The notes under the pieces: generated by a model
Seen by the model: the letters and a program-made list of their open reading frames with translations, nothing else
Told to the model about the DNA's origin: nothing
Databases searched by the model: none
Source of the DNA: Vallicoccus soli
GTDB lineage: Bacteria > Actinomycetota > Actinomycetes > Motilibacterales > Motilibacteraceae
Direction of reading: 5' to 3'
Assembly: GCF_003594885.1 (NCBI RefSeq)
Contig: NZ_QZEZ01000003.1
Location: 310,001-374,000 of the forward strand
DNA length: 64,000 nt
Shown here: one piece after another, positions 38,768-49,870 of the stretch
Numbering within the stretch: the stretch's first letter is position 1
Layout: each line of letters opens with the position of its first letter
Program-made: the position numbers and the translations under genes

Positions 38768-41488
38768 TCAGCCGCCGCGGACGTCGATGAGCAGGCCCGG
38801 CAGCTCCTCCGGGGTGACGAGCACCTCACGGGCCTTGGACCCCTCGCTGGGGCCGACGACGCCGCGCGACTCCATGAGGTCCATGAGCCGCCCCGCCTTG
38901 GCGAAGCCGACGCGCAGCTTGCGCTGCAGCATCGAGGTCGAGCCGAACTGGGTCGACACGACGAGCTCGATGGCCTGCAGCAGCAGGTCCATGTCGTCGC
39001 CGACCTCCTCGTCGACCTCCTTGGCCGGCCCGGCGGGGGCGGTGACGTCCTCGCGGTACGTCGGCTGCAGCTGCTCCTTGCAGTGCTTGACGACCTCGGC
39101 GACCTCGGCCTCGGTCACCCAGGCGCCCTGCATGCGCATCGGCTTGCTCGCGCCCATGGGCAGGAACAGCCCGTCGCCCTGGCCGACGAGCTTCTCCGCC
39201 CCCGGCTGGTCGAGGATGACGCGGCTGTCCGACAGGCTCGACGTGGCGAAGGCCAGCCGGGACGGCACGTTGGCCTTGATGAGGCCGGTGACGACGTCGA
39301 CGGACGGGCGCTGCGTGGCCAGCACGAGGTGGATGCCGGCGGCGCGCGCGAGCTGGGTGATGCGGACGATGGAGTCCTCGACGTCGCGCGGGGCGACCAT
39401 CATGAGGTCGGCGAGCTCGTCGACGACGACGAGCAGGTACGGGTAGGGGCGCAGCACCCGCTCGCTGCCCGGCAGCGCCGTCGTGGTCCCGGCGCGCACG
39501 GCCTTGTTGAAGTCGTCGATGTGGCGGAAGCCGAAGGCCGCGAGGTCGTCGTAGCGCATGTCCATCTCGCGCACGACCCACTGCAGCGCCTCGGCGGCCT
39601 TCTTGGGGTTGGTGATGATGGGCGTGATGAGGTGCGGCACGCCCTCGTACGCGGTGAGCTCCACCCGCTTGGGGTCGACGAGGACCATGCGCACCTCGTC
39701 GGGCGTGGCCCGCAGCAGGATCGAGGTGATCATCGAGTTGACGAAGCTCGACTTGCCGGAACCGGTGGCGCCGGCCACGAGCAGGTGCGGCATCTTCGCG
39801 AGGTTCGCGCAGATGAAGCCGCCCTCGACGTCCTTGCCGAGCCCCACCACCATCGGGTGGTGGTCGTTGCGCGCGACCCGCGAGCGCAGGACGTCGCCGA
39901 GGCTGACGACCTCCTTGTCGGTGTTGGGGATCTCGATGCCGATCGCGGACTTGCCGGGGATCGGCGAGAGGATGCGCACGTCGGCGCTGGCGACGGCGTA
40001 CGAGATGTTCTTGCTCAGCGCCGTGACCCGCTCGACCTTGACCGCCGGGCCGAGCTCGACCTCGTACCGGGTGACCGTCGGCCCGCGCGTGTAGCCGGTG
40101 ACCTGCGCGTCGATGTCGAACTGCTCGAGGACCGTGGTGAGCGCCTCGACGACGCCGTCGCTGGCCGCGGAGCGCGCCTTGTGCGGCGAGCCCTGGCGCA
40201 GGGTGTCCGCGGGCGGCAGCGTGTAGGTGACGTCGCCGGACAGCAGCAGCTGCTCCACCCGCTGCGGCAGCGGGCTGGGGTCCGCGGGCGCCGGGTCGAG
40301 GGACACGCCCTCCCCCGCCTCGTGGCCCACCGGCTGCGCCGGCGGCCCCGCCGGCTGCCCCGCCGGCTGACCGGGCTGCAGCGCCGTCGCGCCCGAGCCG
40401 GTCCGGGCGCCGGGGACGGCGGGCGCGCCCGGCGCACCGGCGCTGGGGGGCGCAGCCGGACCCGACGCACCGGCGGCGGTGCCCTCGGGGGCCTCCTCGG
40501 CCGGGCGGCGCCGGCGCCGCCGGCCGTCCGGCTCCTCCAGGACGGGCGTGTCGAAGGGGCGGTCCGGGTCGCCGTCACCGGTGCCGGCCGCGCCGCGGCG
40601 CCGGCGGGCGGCGTGGCGCGGCGGCTCGTGCTCGCCCGCGCCGGCGGCGTGCCCGTCGCCGTGCCCGTCGTGCCCGTCGTCGGGCCCGGCGCGGTGCAGC
40701 AGCAGGTCGCGCAGCCAGCGGGCGCGCTCGGGGACGGCGTACAGCGGCGTCGCCGTCGTCACGAGGAGCCCGAAGAGCAGCAGGAGGGCCAGCAGGGGCA
40801 CCGCGACGTACGGCGTCACGGCCGCGACGAGCGGGCTGGACGCGAGGAAGCCGACCATGCCGCCGGCGGCGCGCAGGCCCTCGGGGTCGGGCGGGGCCGG
40901 CACGCCGTGCGCGACGTGCACCAGCCCGCAGACCGCGACGAGGACGGCTGCCAGGCCGATGCTCGTCCGGCTCGTGTCGTGGGTGCGCTCGGGGTGGCGC
41001 AGCAGGCGCACCCCGAGGGCGAGCAGCAGCAGCGGCACGGCGAGCCCGACCTGGCCGAAGGTGCCGGTGACCACCGCGTCGACGACGTCGGCGGCGCGCC
41101 CGGTGAGCCCCCACCAGCTCACGGCGGCCACGACGAGGGCCAGCCCGAGGCTGGCCAGGCCGATGCCGTCGCGGCGCAGCGCGGGGTCGAGGTCGCGGGC
41201 GCCGTGGCCCACGCGGCGGACCGTCCCGCCGACGAGGTGCGCGAAGCCGGTCCACACCGCCGCCAGGCCGCGGCCCAGCGCCGCCAGCGCCCGGACGAGC
41301 GGCCCCGGCCCGCTGCGGACCGGCGCCCTGCGCGCCCCGCCGCGCCCGGAGCCGGCGGCGCCCCGCGACCCGGCACGGGTCGCCCCGCCGCTGCGCGGCG
41401 TCGCGCGGGTGGCGCCGCCCCCCTTGGCCGAGGGCGCGCGCCGGGTGGAGCCGCCCGAGCGGGAGGTCGTGGGCGTGCGGGTGGCCAT
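38768..41488 (-). CDS. ftsK: DNA translocase FtsK
   Basis: A 906-residue septal DNA pump. After a basic, Ser/Thr/Arg-rich start of about 65 residues come four to five transmembrane helices (about 85-250), a Pro/Ala linker with an Arg-rich patch, then the motor: Walker [26 protein letters not shown], Walker [12 protein letters not shown]. The C-terminal gamma winged helix ([26 protein letters not shown]) recognises orienting DNA sequences. The ATG 41488 has TAGCCT 7 nt upstream. Confidence 0.95.
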   Translation of the reverse strand: MATRTPTTSRSGGSTRRAPSAKGGGATRATPRSGGATRAGSRGAAGSGRGGARRAPVRSGPGPLVRALAALGRGLAAVWTGFAHLVGGTVRRVGHGARDLDPALRRDGIGLASLGLALVVAAVSWWGLTGRAADVVDAVVTGTFGQVGLAVPLLLLALGVRLLRHPERTHDTSRTSIGLAAVLVAVCGLVHVAHGVPAPPDPEGLRAAGGMVGFLASSPLVAAVTPYVAVPLLALLLLFGLLVTTATPLYAVPERARWLRDLLLHRAGPDDGHDGHGDGHAAGAGEHEPPRHAARRRRGAAGTGDGDPDRPFDTPVLEEPDGRRRRRRPAEEAPEGTAAGASGPAAPPSAGAPGAPAVPGARTGSGATALQPGQPAGQPAGPPAQPVGHEAGEGVSLDPAPADPSPLPQRVEQLLLSGDVTYTLPPADTLRQGSPHKARSAASDGVVEALTTVLEQFDIDAQVTGYTRGPTVTRYEVELGPAVKVERVTALSKNISYAVASADVRILSPIPGKSAIGIEIPNTDKEVVSLGDVLRSRVARNDHHPMVVGLGKDVEGGFICANLAKMPHLLVAGATGSGKSSFVNSMITSILLRATPDEVRMVLVDPKRVELTAYEGVPHLITPIITNPKKAAEALQWVVREMDMRYDDLAAFGFRHIDDFNKAVRAGTTTALPGSERVLRPYPYLLVVVDELADLMMVAPRDVEDSIVRITQLARAAGIHLVLATQRPSVDVVTGLIKANVPSRLAFATSSLSDSRVILDQPGAEKLVGQGDGLFLPMGASKPMRMQGAWVTEAEVAEVVKHCKEQLQPTYREDVTAPAGPAKEVDEEVGDDMDLLLQAIELVVSTQFGSTSMLQRKLRVGFAKAGRLMDLMESRGVVGPSEGSKAREVLVTPEELPGLLIDVRGG

Positions 41489-41495
41489 GCCGCGA

Positions 41496-41501
41496 AGGCT
41501 A
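41496..41501 (-). promoter_or_regulatory. -10 element (TAGCCT) for leaderless ftsK
   Basis: TAGCCT on the minus strand ends 7 nt before the ftsK ATG at 41488. No ribosome site is present in the gap. Confidence 0.5.
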
Positions 41502-41601
41502 CCCCTCGTCACACCAGCCCCACCCGTCCCAGCGCCCGCGCCGGGGTGTCGCGGGCGCGCACCGGGACCTCCGGCCCCTGGGCGGCGCCGCCGGCGCGGC
41601 G

Positions 41602-41607
41602 TACCGT
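41602..41607 (+). promoter_or_regulatory. Possible -10 (TACCGT) for the Hsp20-like gene
   Basis: TACCGT in the 200-bp ftsK/hsp20 divergent region, about 80 bp before the ATG 41689. There is no convincing -35 and no HAIR or CIRCE operator nearby, so this is weak. Confidence 0.3.
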
Positions 41608-41688
41608 CGCAGGCAGGGGCCGCGCACCGTCGCGGCGGCCGGGCGCGCGCCCCTCGAGCACCGCCGCCCCCTGCGCGAGGACCCTGCC

Positions 41689-42099
41689 ATGACCGTGACG
41701 AGCCCCTCCCCCGGCGGCCTGTACGCCGTCGACGCGCTCCTGCGCTCCAGCACCGCGGCGCAGGGCGCCGACCCCGCCCTCACCGCGGCGCGCAGCGGCG
41801 ACGACGTCGTGCTGCGCTTCGCCCTGCCGGGCGTCGACCCCGACCGCGACGTCCAGGTGCGCGTGCTGCCCGGCCTGGTCCCCCGCCTCCTGGTCGAGGG
41901 CGAGCGGCGCTACCGGCACGTCGAGCGCACCGGCGACTGCGTGCACCACGAGGTGCGCCACGGCGCGTTCCGCCGCACGTTCACGCTGCCGGCCGGCCTG
42001 GGCCCGGAGTGCGTGACGACGACGTACGGCGCGCTCGACGGCGTGCTCACCGTCCGGCTGCGCGGGGCGGCGCGCGCCGCGCGGGGCGCCGCTGGCTAG
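41689..42099 (+). CDS. Hsp20/alpha-crystallin-like small heat-shock protein
   Basis: A 136-residue protein with an alpha-crystallin-like beta sandwich from about residue 35 to 130: DVVLRFALPGVDPDRDVQVRV, LLVEGERRYRHVE, HHEVRHGAFRRTFTLP and GVLTVRL match sHSP strands in order. The final I-x-I/V anchor is not obvious. It would act as an ATP-independent holdase. GAGGA precedes the ATG. It is convergent with the RNase J gene (24 bp). Confidence 0.8.
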   Translation: MTVTSPSPGGLYAVDALLRSSTAAQGADPALTAARSGDDVVLRFALPGVDPDRDVQVRVLPGLVPRLLVEGERRYRHVERTGDCVHHEVRHGAFRRTFTLPAGLGPECVTTTYGALDGVLTVRLRGAARAARGAAG

Positions 42100-42123
42100 G
42101 GCGGCGGCGCCCGGCGCGCGGTG

Positions 42124-43809
42124 TCAGACCTCGACGACCATCGGGATGATCATCGGGCGGCGGCGGAACCGGTCGCTGACCCAGCGCCCGACGGTGCGGC
42201 GCACCACCTGGCGCAGCTGGTGGGCGTCGGCGACGCCCTCCGTCTGGGCCCGGTCGAGCGCGGCCTCGACGAGCGGGCGCACCTGGTCGAAGACCGAGTC
42301 GTCGGCCCCGAAGCCCCGCGCGTGGATCTCCGGCCCGCCGGTCACCTTGCCGGTCACCGAGTCGACGACGACGACGACCGAGATGAAGCCCTCGTCGCGC
42401 AGGATGCGCCGGTCCTTCAGCGAGCTCTCGTCGACGTCGCCCACGGTCGTGCCGTCCACGTAGACGTAGCCGCACGGCACCGCCCCGACGATCCGCGCGC
42501 GCCCGTCGACGAGGTCGACCACCGTGCCGTCCTCGGCGAGCACGACCTGGTCCTGCGGCACGCCGGTGGCCACCGCGAGGTCGGCGTTGGCCCGCAGGTG
42601 CCGCCACTCGCCGTGCACCGGCATGACGTTGCTCGGGCGCAGGATGTTGTAGCAGTAGAGCAGCTCGCCGGCGCTGGCGTGGCCCGAGACGTGGACCATC
42701 GCGTTGCCCTTGTGCACGACCTTGGCGCCCCAGCGCATGAGGCCGTTGATGACCCGGTAGACCGCGTTCTCGTTGCCCGGGATGAGCGAGGAGGCCATGA
42801 GCACCGTGTCACCGGGGCCGACCCGGATCTGGTGGTCGCGGTTGGCCATCCGGCTCAGGGCGGCCATGGGCTCGCCCTGCGAGCCCGTGCAGACGAGCAC
42901 GACCTGGTCGTCGCGCAGGTCGTCCAGCTGCTTGACGTCGACGACGAGGCCCTCGGGCACGTGCAGGTAGCCCAGCTCGCGGGCCAGGCCCATGTTGCGG
43001 ACCATCGAGCGCCCGACGAAGGCGACCTTGCGCCGGTGCTCGGCGGCGGCGTCGAGCACCTGCTGGATGCGGTGCACGTGGCTGGCGAAGCTGGCCACGA
43101 TGACCCGGCGCTCGGCGGTCTGGAAGACCCGGTCGATCGCCGGGGCGATGTCGCGCTCGGGCACGGTGAAGCCGGGGACCTCGGCGTTCGTCGAGTCGAC
43201 GAGGAACAGGTCGACGCCCTCGTCGCCGAGCCGGGCGAAGGCGCGCAGGTCGGTGATCCGCCCGTCGAGCGGGAGCTGGTCCATCTTGAAGTCGCCGGTG
43301 TGCAGCACGACCCCCGCGCGGCTGCGGATGACGACCGCCAGCGCGTCGGGGATCGAGTGGTTCACCGCGATGAACTCGCAGTCGAAGGGGCCCAGCCGCT
43401 CGGACTGCCCCTCGCGCACCTCGAGCGTGTAGGGCGTGATCCGGTGCTCGGCGAGCTTGGCCTCGATGAAGGCGAGGGTGAGCTTCGAGCCGACGAGCGG
43501 GATGTCGGGCTTGAGCCGCAGGAGGTACGGCACGCCGCCGATGTGGTCCTCGTGCCCGTGGGTGAGCACGATGGCGTCGATGTCGTCGAGCCGGTCCCGC
43601 AGGTAGTCGAAGTCCGGGAGGATCAGGTCGACGCCGGGCTGGGCGTCCTCGGGGAAGAGCACCCCGCAGTCGACGACGAGCAGCCGGCCGTCGTGCTCGA
43701 AGACCGTCATGTTGCGCCCGACCTCGCCGAGGCCGCCGAGCGCGACGACGCGCAGCCCCCCGTCGGGCAGGGGCGGGGGCGGGCCGAGCTCGGCGTGCGG
43801 GTGGCTCAC
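42124..43809 (-). CDS. rnj: Ribonuclease J
   Basis: A 561-residue metallo-beta-lactamase/beta-CASP ribonuclease with endo- and 5'-exonuclease activity. The metal site HGHEDHIGG (His84, His86, Asp88, His89), HTGDFK and the late HVSGHAS/PVHGEWRH motifs are intact, with a C-terminal RNase J domain. The GTG 43809 overlaps the dapA stop as GTGA; the dapA-rnj pair is common in actinobacteria. Confidence 0.96.
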   Translation of the reverse strand: MSHPHAELGPPPPLPDGGLRVVALGGLGEVGRNMTVFEHDGRLLVVDCGVLFPEDAQPGVDLILPDFDYLRDRLDDIDAIVLTHGHEDHIGGVPYLLRLKPDIPLVGSKLTLAFIEAKLAEHRITPYTLEVREGQSERLGPFDCEFIAVNHSIPDALAVVIRSRAGVVLHTGDFKMDQLPLDGRITDLRAFARLGDEGVDLFLVDSTNAEVPGFTVPERDIAPAIDRVFQTAERRVIVASFASHVHRIQQVLDAAAEHRRKVAFVGRSMVRNMGLARELGYLHVPEGLVVDVKQLDDLRDDQVVLVCTGSQGEPMAALSRMANRDHQIRVGPGDTVLMASSLIPGNENAVYRVINGLMRWGAKVVHKGNAMVHVSGHASAGELLYCYNILRPSNVMPVHGEWRHLRANADLAVATGVPQDQVVLAEDGTVVDLVDGRARIVGAVPCGYVYVDGTTVGDVDESSLKDRRILRDEGFISVVVVVDSVTGKVTGGPEIHARGFGADDSVFDQVRPLVEAALDRAQTEGVADAHQLRQVVRRTVGRWVSDRFRRRPMIIPMVVEV

Positions 43810-44705
43810 GGGAGCGCCACCCCGCCCGCGACGAGGTCGGCGGCGAGGCGCTGGACCTGCTCGGGCGTCGCGTCGACGAGCGGCGGGCGCAGCGGACCGG
43901 CGGGCAGTCCGAGGAGGGTGAGGGCGGCCTTGGTCAGGATGACTCCCTGGGTGCGGAACATGCCGGTGTAGAGCGGCATGAGCTCGAGGTGGAGGCGGGT
44001 GGCCTCGTCGGGGCGCCCGCCGGCGTGCGCGTCGGCGAGCGCGCGCAGCCGCTCGCCCGCGACGTGCGCGACGACGCTGACGAAGCCGCAGCCCCCGACG
44101 GAGAGCAGCGGCAGGTTGAGCACGTCGTCGCCGGAGTAGTAGGCGAGGTCGGTCGCGAGCATGACGAGCGACGTCGCGCCCAGGTCGCCCTTGGCGTCCT
44201 TGACCGCCACGACGCGCTCGTGCTCGGCGACGCGCAGCAGCGTGGGCGTCTCGATCGCCAGGCCGGTGCGGACCGGGATGTCGTAGAGCATCACCGGCAG
44301 CCCGCTGGCGTCGGCGATGGCGGTGAAGTGCCGCACCAGGCCCTCCTGGGGCGGGCGGCTGTAGTACGGCGTCACGGCGAGCAGGCCGGTGGCGCCGGCC
44401 TTCTCCGCGCGGCGGGCCAGCTCGCAGCTGTGCGCGGTGTCGCTCGTGCCGACGCCGGCCAGCACGTGCGCCCGGTCGCCCACGGCCTCGACCACGGCGC
44501 GCACGAGCCGGTCCTTCTCGTCGTCGCTCGTGGTCGCCGACTCCCCCGTCGTCCCGCTGACGACGATCCCGTCGTTGCCGTGCGCGACGAGGTGCTCGGC
44601 CAGCCGTTGCGCGCCGTCGAGGTCGAGCCCGCCGTCGGCGTCGAACGGCGTGACCATCGCGGTGAGCACCCGGCCGAACGGCACGGGGCGCGGGGGTGGG
44701 GCCAT
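43806..44705 (-). CDS. dapA: 4-hydroxy-tetrahydrodipicolinate synthase
   Basis: A 299-residue TIM-barrel enzyme condensing pyruvate with aspartate semialdehyde, the first committed step to diaminopimelate and lysine. The Schiff-base lysine is Lys169 in VAVKDAKGD, the catalytic tyrosine is in YDIPVRTG and the substrate loop is SGTTGES. TAGCCT lies 6 nt before the ATG 44705. It is translationally coupled to the RNase J gene. Confidence 0.96.
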   Translation of the reverse strand: MAPPPRPVPFGRVLTAMVTPFDADGGLDLDGAQRLAEHLVAHGNDGIVVSGTTGESATTSDDEKDRLVRAVVEAVGDRAHVLAGVGTSDTAHSCELARRAEKAGATGLLAVTPYYSRPPQEGLVRHFTAIADASGLPVMLYDIPVRTGLAIETPTLLRVAEHERVVAVKDAKGDLGATSLVMLATDLAYYSGDDVLNLPLLSVGGCGFVSVVAHVAGERLRALADAHAGGRPDEATRLHLELMPLYTGMFRTQGVILTKAALTLLGLPAGPLRPPLVDATPEQVQRLAADLVAGGVALP

Positions 44706-44711
44706 GCGCCG

Positions 44712-44717
44712 AGGCTA
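44712..44717 (-). promoter_or_regulatory. -10 element (TAGCCT) for leaderless dapA
   Basis: TAGCCT on the minus strand ends 6 nt before the dapA ATG at 44705, in the 50-bp gap after thyX. No ribosome site is visible. Confidence 0.55.
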
Positions 44718-44755
44718 CCGCCCGCCCCGTCGCGGCCCCGGCACCGCAGCGCCGG

Positions 44756-45493
44756 TCACGGCCCGACCCGGCGCGCCTGCAGGAACGCGGCGTGGGTCAG
44801 CGGCATGAGCCGGGCGAAGTGCTCCTCCATCTGCTCGGCGACCATCGCGATCTCCCGCTGCGGGTACGACGGGAACGCGGCCTCGTCGTGGCGCGTGCGC
44901 AGCGACAGGAAGGCCATGAGGGAGCGCGCGTTGCACGTGGCGTACATCGACGAGAACGTCGCGACCGGCAGGACCCCGCGGGCCACCTCGCGCGCGACGC
45001 CCGCGCCGAGCATCGCGCGGTAGGCCGCGTGGGCGCCCTCGCAGGCCCGCCGCGTCTGCTCGGCGACGACCCGGCGCTGCTCGTCGGTGCCCGGCTCGAA
45101 GGTGTAGGCCCCGGCCTTGCCGACCTGCACGAGGTCGCGGTCGTCCGCGGGCACGTAGAACACGGGCGCGAGCTCGCGGTAGCGCCCGCTCTCCTCGTTG
45201 TAGCTCCAGCCGGTGCGGTGGCGCTGGAACTCGCGGAACACGAAGATCGGCGCGGTCACGAGGAACGTCATGCTGTTGTGCTCGAAGGGCGTTCCGTGCC
45301 GGTTGCGCAGCAGGAACCGGATCAGCCCCGCGTGCGCCGCCGGGTCGTCGGCGCGCTGCTCCTCGGCCCGCTCGCCGGCCGTCGACACCCGCGCCGCCGT
45401 CACCACGTCGGCGTCGGAGGCGCTCGCGCGCACGAGCTCGACGCCGACGTCGGAGCGCCAGACGGGCTCGGGCGTCGCTGCGGCGGTGGTCAT
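44756..45493 (-). CDS. thyX: Flavin-dependent thymidylate synthase
   Basis: A 245-residue ThyX making dTMP from dUMP using FAD, NADPH and methylene-tetrahydrofolate. The ThyX motif is RHRTGWSYNEESGRY (about 91-105), with RNRHGTPFEH upstream and the C-terminal RARSL-like region (NARSLMAFLSLRT). The ATG 45493 has GGAG nearby and a TAGTCT (45531-45536) about 37 nt upstream, so it is not leaderless. No thyA is in the window. Confidence 0.96.
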   Translation of the reverse strand: MTTAAATPEPVWRSDVGVELVRASASDADVVTAARVSTAGERAEEQRADDPAAHAGLIRFLLRNRHGTPFEHNSMTFLVTAPIFVFREFQRHRTGWSYNEESGRYRELAPVFYVPADDRDLVQVGKAGAYTFEPGTDEQRRVVAEQTRRACEGAHAAYRAMLGAGVAREVARGVLPVATFSSMYATCNARSLMAFLSLRTRHDEAAFPSYPQREIAMVAEQMEEHFARLMPLTHAAFLQARRVGP

Positions 45494-45530
45494 GGCGGCT
45501 CCACGGGCGGGGGTCGGGCGGACGTCAGGG

Positions 45531-45536
45531 AGACTA
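45531..45536 (-). promoter_or_regulatory. -10 element (TAGTCT) for thyX
   Basis: TAGTCT on the minus strand, 37 nt upstream of the thyX start, inside the 82-bp gap that separates thyX from the divergent GNAT gene. It predicts a leader of about 30 nt with its own ribosome site. Confidence 0.45.
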
Positions 45537-45575
45537 GCGACGCCCGCCGACAGCCCCGCCCCGAGGAGCCCGCCC

Positions 45576-46121
45576 ATGGCGCCCACCGCCGGACCGGCCG
45601 GGAGCGTGCGCCCGGCGCGGCCCCAGGAGGCCGCGGAGGTCGCCGTCCTGCAGGCGGGGGCGTGGCGGGAGGCGTACGGCGACCTGCTCCCGCCCGCCGC
45701 CCTCGATCCGGCCGCCCTGGCGCCGTCCTGGACCGCCGCCGTCGAGCACCCCCCGACGCCCCGGCACCGGGTCCTCGTCGCGCTGGACGCCCCCGGGGTC
45801 GTCGGCTTCGCCGCCGCCGCCCCGGCCGAGGACGCCGACCTCGACCCCGGCGCCGCCGCCGAGCTGCTCGCCCTCGCGGTGGCCCCCGAGCACCGGCGCG
45901 CCGGGCACGGCTCCCGGCTGCTGCAGGCGGCCGCGGACCTCGCGCGCGACGACGGCACGCAGGCGCTCGTGTGCTGGGTCGGCGAGCACGAGGCGCTGCT
46001 CGCGGCCTTCCTCGCCGGTGCCGGCTGGGCGCAGGACGGGGCCCGGCGCAGCCTCGACGCCGGCTCCGGGGCACCGCTGCCCCAGCGGCGCTGGACGACC
46101 CGGCTCGGGCAGGGCGGGTGA
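45576..46121 (+). CDS. GNAT-family N-acetyltransferase
   Basis: A 181-residue acetyltransferase fold. VRPARPQEAAEVAVLQAGAWREAYGDLLP begins the domain and LLALAVAPEHRRAGHGSRLLQAA is the acetyl-CoA pyrophosphate-binding motif (R/Q-x-x-G-x-G/A variant). The substrate is unknown. GAGGAG precedes the ATG. Its stop overlaps the azlC start as GTGA, which suggests a three-gene operon with azlC and azlD. Confidence 0.87.
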   Translation: MAPTAGPAGSVRPARPQEAAEVAVLQAGAWREAYGDLLPPAALDPAALAPSWTAAVEHPPTPRHRVLVALDAPGVVGFAAAAPAEDADLDPGAAAELLALAVAPEHRRAGHGSRLLQAAADLARDDGTQALVCWVGEHEALLAAFLAGAGWAQDGARRSLDAGSGAPLPQRRWTTRLGQGG

Positions 46122-46807
46122 GCTGGCAGGAGCGCCGCCGCGCCACCGTGCGCCAGGCGGCCGGCGTCGGGCTGGCCACCGGCTCGTACGGGGTCTCCTT
46201 CGGCGCCCTCGCTGTCGCCGCCGGGCTGAGCCCGGCGCAGGCCTGCGCCCTGTCCCTGCTCGCCTTCACCGGCGGCTCGCAGTTCGCGTACGTGGGTGTC
46301 GTCGCCGGCGGCGGGGCCTCGGCGTCCGGGGCGCTGTCGGCGCTGCTGCTGGGCAGCCGCAACGCGCTGTACGGCCTGCGCGTCGCCCCGCTGCTGCGCC
46401 GCGGCCCGGGTCCGCGGGGCCTGCGCCGGGCCGTCGGCGCCCAGCTCGTCATCGACGAGTCGACGGCGGTCGCCCTCGGCCAGCCGGACGAGCGCGCCGC
46501 CCGGCTCGGGTTCTGGGCGACCGGCCTCGCCGTGTACGCCCTGTGGAACGCCTCGACGCTGCTCGGGGCGCTGGCCGGGGACCTGCTCGGCGACCCGCGG
46601 ACGTACGGCCTCGACGCCGCGGCACCGGCGGCCTTCGTCGCCCTGCTGGCACCGCGGCTGCGCGGGCGCGAGGCGTGGGCCGTGGCGGCGGTGGCCGCGG
46701 TGCTGGCGGTCGCGCTCGTCCCGGCCGTGCCCGTCGGGGTGCCCGTGCTGGCCGCGGGCGCCGTCGCGCTGGTCGCCGCGCTGCGGGGCGCGAGGGCGGC
46801 GGCGTGA
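46118..46807 (+). CDS. azlC: AzlC-family branched-chain amino acid exporter subunit
   Basis: A 229-residue membrane protein with about seven hydrophobic segments. The family motifs VGLATGSYGVSFGALAVAAGLSPAQ near the N terminus, LLAFTGGSQFA and LLGSRNALYGLRVAP are present. AzlC pairs with the small AzlD to export branched-chain amino acids such as leucine or analogues. Its start and stop overlap the neighbours as GTGA, so all three are coupled. Confidence 0.9.
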   Translation: MSWQERRRATVRQAAGVGLATGSYGVSFGALAVAAGLSPAQACALSLLAFTGGSQFAYVGVVAGGGASASGALSALLLGSRNALYGLRVAPLLRRGPGPRGLRRAVGAQLVIDESTAVALGQPDERAARLGFWATGLAVYALWNASTLLGALAGDLLGDPRTYGLDAAAPAAFVALLAPRLRGREAWAVAAVAAVLAVALVPAVPVGVPVLAAGAVALVAALRGARAAA

Positions 46808-47106
46808 GCTGGGCCTGGCTGCTGGCGACGTGCGCGGGGTGCTACCTGCTCAAGCTCGCCGGTACGGCGGTGCCGGAGCGGGTGCTGGACCGGCCCCGCG
46901 TCGCGCGCGCGGGGGCGCTGCTGCCGGTCGCGCTGCTCGCGGCGCTCACCGCCGTGCAGGCGGTGTCGACGGGCCGGGCGCTCATGCTGGACGCCCGCGC
47001 GGCCGGGCTGGCCGCGGGCGTCGCCGCGCTGCTGCTGCGCGCGCCGTTCCTCGTCGTGGTGGTGGTCGCGGCCGCGGTGGCCGCCGGCGTCCGCGCGCTC
47101 GCCTGA
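46804..47106 (+). CDS. azlD: AzlD-family transporter small subunit
   Basis: A 100-residue membrane protein with about three to four helices, the usual size of AzlD, including LLATCAGCYLLKLAGTAVPERVL. It works with AzlC. The stop codon is the first three bases of the first palindromic repeat at 47104. Confidence 0.88.
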   Translation: MSWAWLLATCAGCYLLKLAGTAVPERVLDRPRVARAGALLPVALLAALTAVQAVSTGRALMLDARAAGLAAGVAALLLRAPFLVVVVVAAAVAAGVRALA

Positions 47107-47206
47107 GGGTGCCCCTCACGCGGGTCCCCCGCCTGAGGGCGCCCCTCAGCAGACTCGACCCTGCTCGGGGTGCCCCTCATGCGCCGGACCCGCCTGGGGG
47201 TGCCCC

Positions 47207-47209
<3 letters not shown>
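47104..47209. repeat. Four palindromic repeats between convergent genes
   Basis: Four 15-bp near-palindromes related to TGAGGGTGCCCCTCA lie at 47104-47118, 47134-47148, 47165-47179 and 47195-47209 (period 30-31 bp). The first contains the azlD stop TGA; the last contains the TCA that is the stop of the minus-strand gene at 47207. Each can fold into a short hairpin on either strand, so the array may act as a bidirectional terminator. Spacers share a GACCC-like element. Confidence 0.85.
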
Positions 47210-49866
<2,657 letters not shown>

Positions 49867-49870
<4 letters not shown>
